Virus record (IMG/VR): IMGVR_UViG_3300004369_000026
Span: 1-48,736 of that record
Origin: a virus
Reading direction: 5' to 3' (one strand)
DNA length: 48,736 nucleotides
Of the stretch, positions 1 to 5,475 are shown piece after piece. Every line of letters begins with the position of its first letter. Position 1 is the first letter of the stretch. The notes under the pieces were generated by a model, which saw nothing but the letters and a program-made list of their open reading frames with translations, did not search any database and was not told the origin of the DNA. Made by a program: the position numbers and the translations under genes.

Positions 1-129
1 TGTGAAGAGTGGTTAAAACAATCTATTGAAATCCAACAGGATCCAAACCTTGACTTTCATGCCAAGAGGAACCTAATCGGATACCTTAGATCAAAAGTAC
101 CAGGTGAATGTAACCAAGTGTTAACATAG
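1..129 (+). CDS. 3' end of a truncated small gene (hypothetical)
   Basis: The frame is open from the first base of the window to a TAG at 127-129, giving 42 C-terminal residues that begin CEEWLKQSIEIQQ. The start lies outside the window. The peptide is polar with no membrane segment. I do not recognise the family. Its stop codon lies inside the left arm of the 123-131/161-169 RNA helix, so the gene runs directly into the riboswitch-like element. It is supported as coding mainly by the open frame and the tight gene packing around it. Confidence 0.5.
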   Translation, partial: CEEWLKQSIEIQQDPNLDFHAKRNLIGYLRSKVPGECNQVLT

Positions 130-169
130 GACGCAAGTAAGTCGCGGAACGGAGCGTTCATCCTATGTT
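123..169 (+). ncRNA. Glutamine-riboswitch-like RNA (glnA / Downstream-peptide type), permuted order
   Basis: Three blocks resemble the conserved core of glutamine riboswitches as I remember it: GGACGCAAGTAAG (129-141), GGAACG (146-151) and CGTTCATCC (155-163). GAACG (147-151) pairs with CGTTC (155-159) across a 3-nt GAG loop. AACATAGGA (123-131) pairs perfectly with TCCTATGTT (161-169). That outer helix contains the ATG (165-167) of the next small gene, and the likely Shine-Dalgarno GGAG (151-154) lies at the hairpin loop. Riboswitches of this class sit upstream of short ORFs in cyanobacteria and their phages, which fits. Compared with the glnA order the blocks are circularly permuted. Ligand binding is inference. 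Confidence 0.6.
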
Positions 170-359
170 TTCATTAGCACTGATCTTTTTTAGTCATGTC
201 CCAGTGGAGAATTATCTTCGCTGTGAAGACTATGAATGGTTGAAGCAGGGACTACAAGAGACAACTCTTTTCACTCCCTTTGAGAAGGCTGATATTCTCA
301 TCCATTGGATGGAACATACAGACCCTCAATGTTTTGATAGCAAGGACGCAAACGACTGA
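165..359 (+). CDS. Small conserved cyanophage-type protein behind the riboswitch-like RNA
   Basis: A 64-residue protein starting MFSLALIFFSHVPVENY and ending KDAND. The first 13 residues are hydrophobic and could act as a signal or short anchor; the rest is soluble and acidic. I recall near-identical small proteins in other cyanophages but no function. The start codon lies inside the 161-169 arm of the upstream RNA helix, so translation is probably controlled by that RNA. The last codons (344-359) overlap a second copy of the GGACGCAA...GGAACGG element. Confidence 0.75.
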   Translation: MFSLALIFFSHVPVENYLRCEDYEWLKQGLQETTLFTPFEKADILIHWMEHTDPQCFDSKDAND

Positions 360-376
360 AGGAACGGGTTTTAACC
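344..376 (+). repeat. Second, degenerate copy of the riboswitch-core element
   Basis: GGACGCAA at 344-351 and GGAACGG at 361-367 repeat the blocks at 129-136 and 146-152 with exactly the same 17-nt offset. The copy lacks the CGTTCATCC block. Instead it is followed by a small GGTT/AACC hairpin (367-376). Its first half codes for the C-terminus of the 165-359 gene, and the second half is the leader of the next gene (start 403). It may be a remnant RNA element or a recombination repeat flanking the small gene. Confidence 0.5.
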
Positions 377-402
377 AACCTTAGTATTTCAGGTACAAAC
401 AA

Positions 403-567
403 ATGAACACACTTACTTTGATCAAAAAGCAAATCCAAAAGGCTAACGCACTTCACGATGCTCAGATTGCGATGACCACCTATCGTGGTGTTCGCTATGA
501 GTGCCAACAAGGTGCTGAAGAAGTTCATGGAACTTTTTGTTATAGAGGACACACTTACAACAAGTAG
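403..567 (+). CDS. Small conserved protein with YRG motif (DUF4278-like)
   Basis: A 54-residue protein (MNTLTLIKKQIQKANAL...). It contains the repeated phrase YRG-x-x-Y: YRGVRYECQ in the middle and YRGHTYNK at the C-terminus. This resembles the DUF4278 family, small cyanobacterial and cyanophage proteins of unknown role. It starts at ATG 403 after an AT-rich leader that follows the degenerate repeat. The gene at 668-838 carries the same YRG motif, so the two may be related. Confidence 0.75.
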   Translation: MNTLTLIKKQIQKANALHDAQIAMTTYRGVRYECQQGAEEVHGTFCYRGHTYNK

Positions 568-571
568 ACCC

Positions 572-667
572 ATGCAGGCACTTCAAATCGCTGGACTAGG
601 TACACTATTTTGTGTAAGTTTTATTTGTCTTATCTACGGTGAAGTCCTTCTACTAACAAAAAAATAA
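572..667 (+). CDS. 31-residue membrane peptide
   Basis: ATG 572 to TAA 665-667 encodes MQALQIAGLGTLFCVSFICL followed by a short tail ending LLLTKK. Nearly the whole peptide is one hydrophobic helix with a positively charged end, so a single-span inner or thylakoid membrane peptide is likely. It lies 4 nt after the previous stop and its own stop abuts the next ATG (TAAATG). Function unknown. Confidence 0.55.
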   Translation: MQALQIAGLGTLFCVSFICLIYGEVLLLTKK

Positions 668-838
668 ATGGAAAACTATGTCTATCATGATGATGACATG
701 GATAAAGACAGCAGACCACCCAGATGTTATCAACTCAAATATAGAGGAGTAACATATTGGTCCTGCTATCGGATACATTTATCCGAATATTTCGAACAAT
801 TACTATCGGTTGAACCTGTGTTCAATCGTAAACACTAG
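668..838 (+). CDS. Small YRG-motif protein
   Basis: 56 residues starting MENYVYHDDDMDKDS. It has an acidic N-terminus and a QLKYRGVTYWSCYRIH segment. That segment resembles the YRG-x-x-Y motif of the 403-567 gene and DUF4278 proteins. The stop codon TAG at 836-838 overlaps the first bases of the terminator stem. Function unknown. Confidence 0.65.
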   Translation: MENYVYHDDDMDKDSRPPRCYQLKYRGVTYWSCYRIHLSEYFEQLLSVEPVFNRKH

Positions 839-862
839 GGGTTGCCAACAACCCCTTTTTTT
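837..862 (+). terminator. Intrinsic terminator
   Basis: AGGGGTTG (837-844) pairs with CAACCCCT (849-856) around a 4-nt loop and is followed by a run of seven T (856-862). It closes the first small-gene transcript. The loop also provides the TTGCCA of the following promoter. Confidence 0.85.
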
Positions 863-880
863 GTATAATGAGTCTAAATA
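842..880 (+). promoter_or_regulatory. Sigma70-like promoter plus T4-late-type motif
   Basis: TTGCCA (842-847) and TATAAT (864-869) are separated by 16 nt. A late-type octamer TCTAAATA follows at 873-880. Both would drive the gene at 896. The -35 hexamer lies in the loop of the upstream terminator. Confidence 0.65.
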
Positions 881-895
881 TGTGAAAGCAGGTGA

Positions 896-1159
896 ATGAC
901 ACACCGAATGGACCAGATTAAACCTGACCATTATGTTACACATGAAGAGTGTAACCGAATGATTGAAGATGCCATTCGACAGCATAATAGGAATGCTTCT
1001 TTGATTAGTATGACTCTTGGTATTATTTTTCTTGCACTATTTGCTGAAGGATTCTTCAGGGTTATTGGAATGATCCCACCTTTCCTGGGAATTGATGTCA
1101 ACATGGTGCAGGATATTGTTGATAAGCTAAAAGAACAACTTCTTTTAGCACTGCAATGA
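896..1159 (+). CDS. Small single-span membrane protein
   Basis: 87 residues, MTHRMDQIKPDHYVTHEE... Residues about 38-65 form a hydrophobic helix (SMTLGIIFLALFAEGFF and following). The N-terminal 35 residues are polar and charged; the C-terminal 20 are amphipathic. A second in-frame ATG at residue 5 could be the start. It overlaps the next gene by ATGA (1156-1159). Function unknown. Confidence 0.7.
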   Translation: MTHRMDQIKPDHYVTHEECNRMIEDAIRQHNRNASLISMTLGIIFLALFAEGFFRVIGMIPPFLGIDVNMVQDIVDKLKEQLLLALQ

Positions 1160-1503
1160 CAGAAATGCCTCACTATCTGGAAATAATTGCCTGGTTGGGC
1201 CTCATATTCTTTGTTATTTCCTTTTTTCTTCAGGGATTGATGATTGCTTCAGAGAGAAATGGATACCAACAGACTCCAAAAATTAAATCTCATCCAGAAA
1301 TAGAAGAGATTAGGGGCACTGGAGTTCTTTTGGGTGTTTCTTTTCCTAGACCCACTCCAGAATTACCAGAACTGGATGAAGATGATCCGTATAAGGTCCT
1401 TCAAAGAAGGGTCTACGAGAAAAAAATAGAAGAACTTTTCGAAGAACCATCCACTTATGAGGACGATGACGATGACGACTTCGGAGTGGCTGGAATTCGT
1501 TGA
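1156..1503 (+). CDS. Single-span membrane protein with acidic tail
   Basis: 115 residues, MTEMPHYLEIIAWLGLIFF... One membrane helix near residues 8-30 is followed by a soluble Pro-rich segment. The C-terminus carries a run of Asp/Glu (EDDDDDDFG). It is coupled to the preceding gene by an ATGA overlap, and its acidic tail overlaps the start of the next small gene in another frame. Function unknown. Confidence 0.7.
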   Translation: MTEMPHYLEIIAWLGLIFFVISFFLQGLMIASERNGYQQTPKIKSHPEIEEIRGTGVLLGVSFPRPTPELPELDEDDPYKVLQRRVYEKKIEELFEEPSTYEDDDDDDFGVAGIR

Positions 1504-1594
1504 ATTCACTAGTCAAATTTTATGGTTATTTGTCTCCTGGATGTCAGGAGTATTACTAGGTTACATGGTCGGCAGAATTCACGGAGGAGACTAA
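1466..1594 (+). CDS. Small membrane protein overlapping the upstream gene
   Basis: ATG 1466 (or 1472) to TAA 1592-1594 encodes about 42 residues: MTMTTSEWLEFVEFTSQ, then a hydrophobic helix WLFVSWMSGVLLGYMVG ending RIHGGD. It overlaps the previous gene by 38 nt in a different frame and fills what would otherwise be an 90-nt gap. TM composition and the TAATG junction with the next ORF support it. Function unknown. Confidence 0.55.
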   Translation: MTMTTSEWLEFVEFTSQILWLFVSWMSGVLLGYMVGRIHGGD

Positions 1595-1680
1595 TGTCAA
1601 GTCTAACATTTTATACAATTCTTGTTTTTGGAGCCATTGGATTTTTTGTACTATGGGGATTGACACACGCCTACGGATAG
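1594..1680 (+). CDS. 28-residue membrane peptide
   Basis: ATG 1594, within TAATG, to TAG 1678-1680. The peptide is MSSLTFYTILVFGAIGFF followed by VLWGLTHAYG, a single hydrophobic helix. An AGGAGA Shine-Dalgarno-like stretch lies just upstream. It resembles in size the small single-helix subunits of photosynthetic complexes, but I cannot match it to one. It overlaps the oxygenase start at 1653 in another frame. Confidence 0.5.
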   Translation: MSSLTFYTILVFGAIGFFVLWGLTHAYG

Positions 1681-2126
1681 AAACTCTGTATCATCCAGAG
1701 GCAGAAAAGATTAACAAAAAATTGTATGATTTTATCTCTTGGTTGCCTGATCAGACAAACAAGTCAACTAGTCTGATCGTCACCAAACATACTGGGTTTC
1801 ATACCTACCCCAAGTTGTTCAGAGATTTTAGTGATTGGGTTCTCCAGAATACTTCCTTTGATATACAACCAGAGAAAACTGAACTTTGGGCAGCTGTATA
1901 CAATGAGGGAGATTATGCTGAACCTCACACACATATACCATGTTCTTACTCTTTCGTGTATTATGTGACTGTACCAGAGGGATCTTCTCCTTTAGTATTT
2001 GAAGATGGATCTTTTATTGATCCTATACCAGGTATGTGTATTATTTTTTCATCAGACACCAAACACGCTGTCCCAGAAAATAAATCTAATGGGAGAGTAG
2101 TTCTCGCAGGGAATTATTACACATGA
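1653..2126 (+). CDS. Putative 2-oxoglutarate/Fe(II) dioxygenase (first of six)
   Basis: 157 residues. The double-stranded beta-helix signature is visible: H92-T-H94 in EPHTHIPCSYSFVYYV, distal H138 (DTKHAV) and R148, the expected 2-oxoglutarate ligand. The HxH metal motif and short length match the family often annotated TIGR02466/2OG-FeII_Oxy_5 in cyanophages. Substrate unknown; protein or small-molecule hydroxylation is possible. The start ATG 1653 lies inside the preceding 28-codon ORF. It overlaps the next gene by ATGA. The other five oxygenases are at 6596, 29997, 40092, 40871 and 45385. Confidence 0.75.
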   Translation: MGIDTRLRIETLYHPEAEKINKKLYDFISWLPDQTNKSTSLIVTKHTGFHTYPKLFRDFSDWVLQNTSFDIQPEKTELWAAVYNEGDYAEPHTHIPCSYSFVYYVTVPEGSSPLVFEDGSFIDPIPGMCIIFSSDTKHAVPENKSNGRVVLAGNYYT

Positions 2127-2335
2127 GACAAAATTTAATCTTATTGGCGTGTCTTTCGCCAGTCGCAATCATCTACATAGTAATGAAACTTGCAGTATGG
2201 TTAACTGCCGTTAATGCTGAATCGGATTATGTCAGAAAAGAACCATTTCGACAACGAGGACCCTTCGTGGCAAATCCATATGAAGACGTTGATGAAGAGG
2301 AAGAGGAATATGGAAGTCGTACAGATTATCGATAA
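2123..2335 (+). CDS. Small membrane protein with acidic tail
   Basis: 70 residues. An N-terminal helix, NLILLACLSPVAIIYIVM, is followed by a basic stretch (VRKEPFRQR) and an acidic run (EDVDEEEEEYG). Start ATG 2123 overlaps the previous stop. A single-span membrane or lipoprotein-like protein; the LACLS motif hints at a lipobox-like cysteine, without certainty. Confidence 0.65.
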   Translation: MRQNLILLACLSPVAIIYIVMKLAVWLTAVNAESDYVRKEPFRQRGPFVANPYEDVDEEEEEYGSRTDYR

Positions 2336-2456
2336 TGCTCTTTATGAGTGGTATTCTGAACGAGGACTGACTGTACCACAGTGGAAACAACAAAAAAATC
2401 CACAGTGGTGGATTGATTATTTAATTGACCTAGGCATTGACCCGACAAACCCATGA
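2310..2456 (+). CDS. Small Trp-rich soluble protein
   Basis: I chose ATG 2310, with GAGGAA just upstream, over the longer frame. It gives 48 residues, MEVVQIIDNALYEWYSERGL... ending DLGIDPTNP, with five Trp. It overlaps the previous gene's acidic 3' end by 26 nt. I recall similar short proteins in cyanophages, without a function. Confidence 0.6.
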   Translation: MEVVQIIDNALYEWYSERGLTVPQWKQQKNPQWWIDYLIDLGIDPTNP

Positions 2457-2584
2457 TGTTAAAGACTGCATTACTTTGGATCTCCATCCCATTTGTTATT
2501 ACTACGTTGATAATGGGATTCTATAAAGGAGAGAATGATTACTACGATTCAGATGACTACGATGGTAATGGAACTGCCCACTAA
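2453..2584 (+). CDS. 43-residue membrane protein
   Basis: ATG 2453 (overlapping the previous TGA) to TAA 2582-2584. An N-terminal hydrophobic helix, MMLKTALLWISIPFVITTLI, is followed by an acidic, Tyr/Asp-rich tail (NDYYDSDDYDG). The same layout, a membrane helix plus an acidic tail, recurs in at least four small genes here. Function unknown. Confidence 0.6.
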   Translation: MMLKTALLWISIPFVITTLIMGFYKGENDYYDSDDYDGNGTAH

Positions 2585-2587
2585 ATA
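2580..2587 (+). promoter_or_regulatory. T4-late-type promoter octamer
   Basis: ACTAAATA matches the late -10 pattern seen at several structural genes in this window (consensus near TMTAAATA). It overlaps the previous stop codon and lies 20 nt upstream of ATG 2608. Confidence 0.5.
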
Positions 2588-2607
2588 TTGATAACGTTTT
2601 GGTTATT

Positions 2608-2886
2608 ATGAAAAAGAGCATACTAAAGTTGATTGAAAAATCTCTTCGGTTTCACCATCAAGACATCCATAAAGAATTGGATGAAATTAAACTCCATCTT
2701 GATTCTATTATGGGCAAGTTGGAGTCTTTGAGTGTTGAAACAGATAATAAAGAGGCTTTAAAACAGGTTATCAAACACGAATTGAATAACACCTCTTTCA
2801 AATGGAACAATGAATATAAATTTGTTCCTGCTGGACAAAACGATGACTCTCTGTTATCATACGAAGGCACCACTGAAGGACAATGA
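2608..2886 (+). CDS. Small helical hypothetical protein
   Basis: 92 residues from ATG 2608 (MKKSILKLIEKSLRF...); an upstream TTG at 2599 is in frame but less likely. Residues 5-60 look like an amphipathic coiled coil (HKELDEIKLHLDSIMGKLES). The C-terminal third is loosely structured. It overlaps the next gene by ATGA. Function unknown. Confidence 0.65.
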   Translation: MKKSILKLIEKSLRFHHQDIHKELDEIKLHLDSIMGKLESLSVETDNKEALKQVIKHELNNTSFKWNNEYKFVPAGQNDDSLLSYEGTTEGQ

Positions 2887-3164
2887 CTTTTTTATTTCTG
2901 ATCTTATTGAATTTTGTATTGTTTCTGTACATAAAAATTCGGTTGGAGAAAAAGTTTCAGAACTCTTACACTGTTTTCTTGACGGATGGTGAAGGTAATC
3001 GGCAGAGGTTGTCTGATACAATCTCTTACCTTTTGGAACAAAGTCAAGTCCAAGAGAAGAGACTTCTCTATATTGTAGATGAGATGGCCCAACAGTGGGA
3101 TTCCATTGAACTCATTAAAGATCAATTAGAACTGGAGGATCAAAATGGATCACAACAAACATGA
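2883..3164 (+). CDS. Membrane-anchored helical protein
   Basis: 93 residues. MTFLFLILLNFVLFLYIKIR forms an N-terminal membrane helix. It is followed by a long predicted coiled coil rich in Gln, Glu and Leu (DTISYLLEQSQVQEKRLL). It is probably co-translated with the preceding gene through ATGA at 2883. The layout resembles phage membrane-anchored spanin or holin-associated proteins, but I see no diagnostic motif. Confidence 0.65.
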   Translation: MTFLFLILLNFVLFLYIKIRLEKKFQNSYTVFLTDGEGNRQRLSDTISYLLEQSQVQEKRLLYIVDEMAQQWDSIELIKDQLELEDQNGSQQT

Positions 3165-3330
3165 GAAACGCCGCGATGCTCTTGGATTGTTTTATGAGAG
3201 TGTATTAAAACCAGACCATCAACTGCGTCAATGCGCTCATAATCAAAAGTGTTTTAATGAGTTAATGGAATGGCGCGAAGAAGTAATTAGGTATCTAGAT
3301 GAAAGACGAAACCAAGAGTTTAATTCCTGA
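3145..3330 (+). CDS. Small charged hypothetical protein
   Basis: 61 residues, MDHNKHEKRRDALGLFYESV..., highly charged with two Cys (RQCAHNQKC). It overlaps the upstream gene by 20 nt and the downstream gene by 32 nt, both in other frames. Function unknown. Confidence 0.6.
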   Translation: MDHNKHEKRRDALGLFYESVLKPDHQLRQCAHNQKCFNELMEWREEVIRYLDERRNQEFNS

Positions 3331-3571
3331 ACATCCACACGCACATTTAATTGATTCTGGAAATTGGTATGATCATGGGACAGGAAAATTTGAACTCCGC
3401 AAGAACCGATTTGGATTGTGGTCTAGCCATGGTGAGGATGGTGCGGAGTATGTCACCGCACTTACCAAGGAAAGTTGTTTCACTGGAACTTTGTTCTACC
3501 TACATGGCAAAAAATACGGATTTGCAGATGAAGTTAAATCTTATGCTGGAACTGTAGGCGGAAAACTGTAG
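3299..3571 (+). CDS. Hypothetical beta-rich protein
   Basis: 90 residues, MKDETKSLIPEHPHAHLIDSG... Gly/Tyr/Phe-rich in the second half with alternating beta-type sequence. No membrane segment. The next gene is reached through the promoter at 3572-3600. Function unknown. Confidence 0.65.
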   Translation: MKDETKSLIPEHPHAHLIDSGNWYDHGTGKFELRKNRFGLWSSHGEDGAEYVTALTKESCFTGTLFYLHGKKYGFADEVKSYAGTVGGKL

Positions 3572-3600
3572 TTGACTGATCCTATATAAGGAGATATAAT
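3572..3600 (+). promoter_or_regulatory. Sigma70-like promoter for the talC group
   Basis: TTGACT (3572-3577) and TATAAT (3595-3600) are separated by exactly 17 nt. The predicted transcript would start near 3607 and serve the genes at 3624, 3769 and talC. The -10 hexamer overlaps the ATG of the 21-codon ORF at 3599. Confidence 0.65.
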
Positions 3601-3664
3601 GCCAACATATTGGGAGATTCCAAATGGCTCAACAACACTTAATCCAACTCCGTTACTGTTTTAA
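3599..3664 (+). CDS. Possible 21-residue leader peptide
   Basis: ATG 3599 to TAA 3662-3664 encodes MPTYWEIPNGSTTLNPTPLL plus F. A near-perfect AAGGAGATAT Shine-Dalgarno precedes it, which is the main support. The same bases form the -10 box of the promoter at 3572-3600, so transcripts from that promoter would lack this start. It would be expressed only from upstream transcripts. Confidence 0.4.
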   Translation: MPTYWEIPNGSTTLNPTPLLF

Positions 3665-3776
3665 AGAGTTCCCACAAACAACTCTTTCTGTATATCTGAA
3701 GGATATGAAAGAGGTTGAGAAGTACAAACAGGAGCACCCAAATTATATGTTCTTGGAGACTCTTAGAAATGTATGA
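3624..3776 (+). CDS. Small hypothetical protein
   Basis: ATG 3624 to TGA 3774-3776, 50 residues (MAQQHLIQLRYCFKEFPQTT...). Charged and soluble, with an amphipathic helix (LKDMKEVEKYKQEH). Just downstream of the 3572-3600 promoter and overlapping the next start (ATG 3769) by 8 nt. Function unknown. Confidence 0.55.
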   Translation: MAQQHLIQLRYCFKEFPQTTLSVYLKDMKEVEKYKQEHPNYMFLETLRNV

Positions 3777-3966
3777 AGATCTAAATTGTTTTGAAAAGGC
3801 TCTTTCTCACTTTGGAACGAGGGTTGAAATTATTGTTGCCCTTGAAATAGGCGACAAAATTGATGGGGACGATGCCTATCACATGATCAAAAAAGAACTT
3901 AAGGATCTGAAAAGGATTCGTAAACAATTTAAAATTAACTCCGATTGTGGAGATTGTGAACTATGA
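3769..3966 (+). CDS. Small helical hypothetical protein upstream of talC
   Basis: 65 residues from ATG 3769 (MYEDLNCFEKALSHFG...). The central part is helical and basic (MIKKELKDLKRIRKQF), and the end has two Cys (DCGDCEL). It overlaps talC by ATGA at 3963, so the two are probably translationally coupled. Function unknown. Confidence 0.65.
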   Translation: MYEDLNCFEKALSHFGTRVEIIVALEIGDKIDGDDAYHMIKKELKDLKRIRKQFKINSDCGDCEL

Positions 3967-4616
3967 AAATTTTTCTTGATACAGCAAACATCGAAGAGAT
4001 TCGTAAGGCGGATGCCACGGGTCTTGTAGACGGTGTTACTACAAATCCAACTCTTATCCTTAAGTCGGGGAAAGACCCCGTAGAGACGATTAGGGAGATC
4101 TCTCAGGAGTTTCCTCACTTCGAATCTATTTCCGCAGAGGTTGTCGCTGACGATGCTCTGGGAATGATCGAACAGGCCCAGGTCTTCAAAGACATGCCGA
4201 ATGTTACTATCAAAGTACCATGTACAGTTGAGGGTCTCAAGGCATGTAAAGCTCTCCGTGCAGAAGGATTTACTACCAATGTTACCTTGGTATTCTCTGT
4301 TGCACAGGCAATTCTCGCTGCAAAGGCAGATGCAACTTATGTTTCTCCCTTTGTTGGAAGAGTATCCGATAACTCTTTTGGTGGTATCGAATTAATTCGT
4401 TCTATTGCCGAATGTTATCGTGAACATATGGTCCGCACTAATATTCTTTCCGCTTCACTTCGTGAGGTGAGTCAGGTTTCTCAATCTTTTACTTGTGGTG
4501 CAGAAGTCTGTACTATGCCTGTAAAGGTATTTGATAAAATGTACGATCATGTATTGACTGAGAAGGGTCTAGAACTTTTCCAAAAAGATTGGGATTCTAT
4601 TAATGGCACTGTCTGA
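3963..4616 (+). CDS. talC: Transaldolase, short (fructose-6-phosphate aldolase-like) type
   Basis: 217 residues, full length for the short TalC/FSA family. The N-terminus MKIFLDTANIEEIRKA and the TTNPTLI segment are classic, and the Schiff-base lysine is K84 in VTIKVPC. The enzyme moves dihydroxyacetone units between sugar phosphates in the non-oxidative pentose phosphate pathway. Cyanophages are known to use it with CP12 to push host carbon toward NADPH and ribose for phage nucleotides; a CP12-like gene is at 22219-22431. It follows the promoter at 3572-3600 and overlaps the next gene at 4603. Confidence 0.95.
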   Translation: MKIFLDTANIEEIRKADATGLVDGVTTNPTLILKSGKDPVETIREISQEFPHFESISAEVVADDALGMIEQAQVFKDMPNVTIKVPCTVEGLKACKALRAEGFTTNVTLVFSVAQAILAAKADATYVSPFVGRVSDNSFGGIELIRSIAECYREHMVRTNILSASLREVSQVSQSFTCGAEVCTMPVKVFDKMYDHVLTEKGLELFQKDWDSINGTV

Positions 4617-4812
4617 TTCTGTTATTGAATCCCTAAAAGAAGCGGATGCTTGTCTTCGTAATGCCCTTGCGTATGCTGCTCGTCAAGAGGAACCATATGT
4701 GGCATTAAACATCTCTAAGATGTTAGTAGATATCGATTCTCTTATTTGTACTGATCGACTTCTCGATGACATGCAAAACATGCTTAATGATAAAACACAC
4801 GAAGACGATTAA
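4603..4812 (+). CDS. Small helical hypothetical protein
   Basis: 69 residues, MALSDSVIESLKEADACLRN..., all-helical in appearance and acidic at the C-terminus. It overlaps talC by 14 nt and ends directly before the glutaredoxin gene. Function unknown. Confidence 0.65.
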   Translation: MALSDSVIESLKEADACLRNALAYAARQEEPYVALNISKMLVDIDSLICTDRLLDDMQNMLNDKTHEDD

Positions 4813-4813
4813 A

Positions 4814-5050
4814 ATGTACACAATTTACGGTAAAAAAAACTGCGGTTTATGTAGAAAAATTATCATGGTTCTTGAGCTTCTTGGAAAGCCGTACAGCTAT
4901 AAAGAACTCGAAGTTGATTTTACCGAGCAATATTTCATGGATAAATTTCCTGGAAAAAATCAGTTCCCGCAAGTAATGCTGGACGAAAAACACCTGGGAG
5001 ATTGCAATGAAACTATTGCTTATCTCAAAGAACATCGCATCCTCAGTTGA
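4814..5050 (+). CDS. nrdC: Glutaredoxin (NrdC-like)
   Basis: 78 residues from ATG 4814 (MYTIYGKKNCGLCRKI). Dithiol active site C10-G-L-C13, a QFPQV cis-proline segment and GDC near the C-terminus match small glutaredoxins. It likely reduces ribonucleotide reductase during phage DNA synthesis, the role of T4 NrdC; no nrdA/B lies in this window. It overlaps the next ORF by TGATG/ATGA at 5048-5052. A second, monothiol family member is at 28593. Confidence 0.85.
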   Translation: MYTIYGKKNCGLCRKIIMVLELLGKPYSYKELEVDFTEQYFMDKFPGKNQFPQVMLDEKHLGDCNETIAYLKEHRILS

Positions 5051-5229
5051 TGGAAGATCGTGATCTCCACATAAATAGAGGTGTGGACTTAATGCTATCG
5101 GGAGGCGGCCCAAAAGAGATCAAGGAGTCTAGAAAGACTTGGGAAGTCTACTTCGGTAAGTTGATCAATATCTTCCACAGAGAGATTGACTTTCACCTAC
5201 AGGTTTCCCTTGATATAAGAAAGAAGTAA
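5050..5229 (+). CDS. Small hypothetical protein
   Basis: 59 residues from ATG 5050 (MEDRDLHINRGVDLMLSGGG...), charged with a C-terminal amphipathic helix. An in-frame TTG at 5047 is less likely. A CATAAATA late-type octamer lies inside the gene near 5079. Function unknown. Confidence 0.6.
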   Translation: MEDRDLHINRGVDLMLSGGGPKEIKESRKTWEVYFGKLINIFHREIDFHLQVSLDIRKK

Positions 5230-5250
5230 TGCCCGTGGGAGGTACAGAAC

Positions 5251-5475
5251 ATGGAAGTAACACTTGTTGCGATATTTGTTTTAATAAGTGTGATGTTTTT
5301 GCTGATTGGTGGTATAATTGGTTGGTTATATCAGCAGCATCAGTTCTACACTGCGACACCCGCCCTCCATCCAGAGATGTTTGATGTCAATGGTAATGTT
5401 ATTCCTGATGAAATTTTAGCCGTGAGGTTTGAAAACAATTATGACGACTACGAAGAGATCGACGACGAGGACTAA
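5251..5475 (+). CDS. Conserved single-span membrane protein
   Basis: 74 residues. MEVTLVAIFVLISVMFLLIG plus GIIGWLY forms an N-terminal membrane helix. It is followed by HPEMFDVNGNVIPDEILAV and an acidic end (DDYEEIDDED). I recall this HPEMFD-G-NV-P-DE segment as conserved among cyanophages; its role is unknown. A GGGAGG Shine-Dalgarno lies 10-15 nt before the ATG. The acidic tail overlaps the next gene. Confidence 0.75.
   Translation: MEVTLVAIFVLISVMFLLIGGIIGWLYQQHQFYTATPALHPEMFDVNGNVIPDEILAVRFENNYDDYEEIDDED

Noticed and set aside
5229-5384. A 51-codon ORF (MPVGGTEHGSNTCC...) overlapping the membrane protein at 5251
   Set aside because: The 5251 frame has a clear membrane helix and a conserved HPEMFD segment; the 5229 frame has low-complexity, frame-shifted codons and no support.
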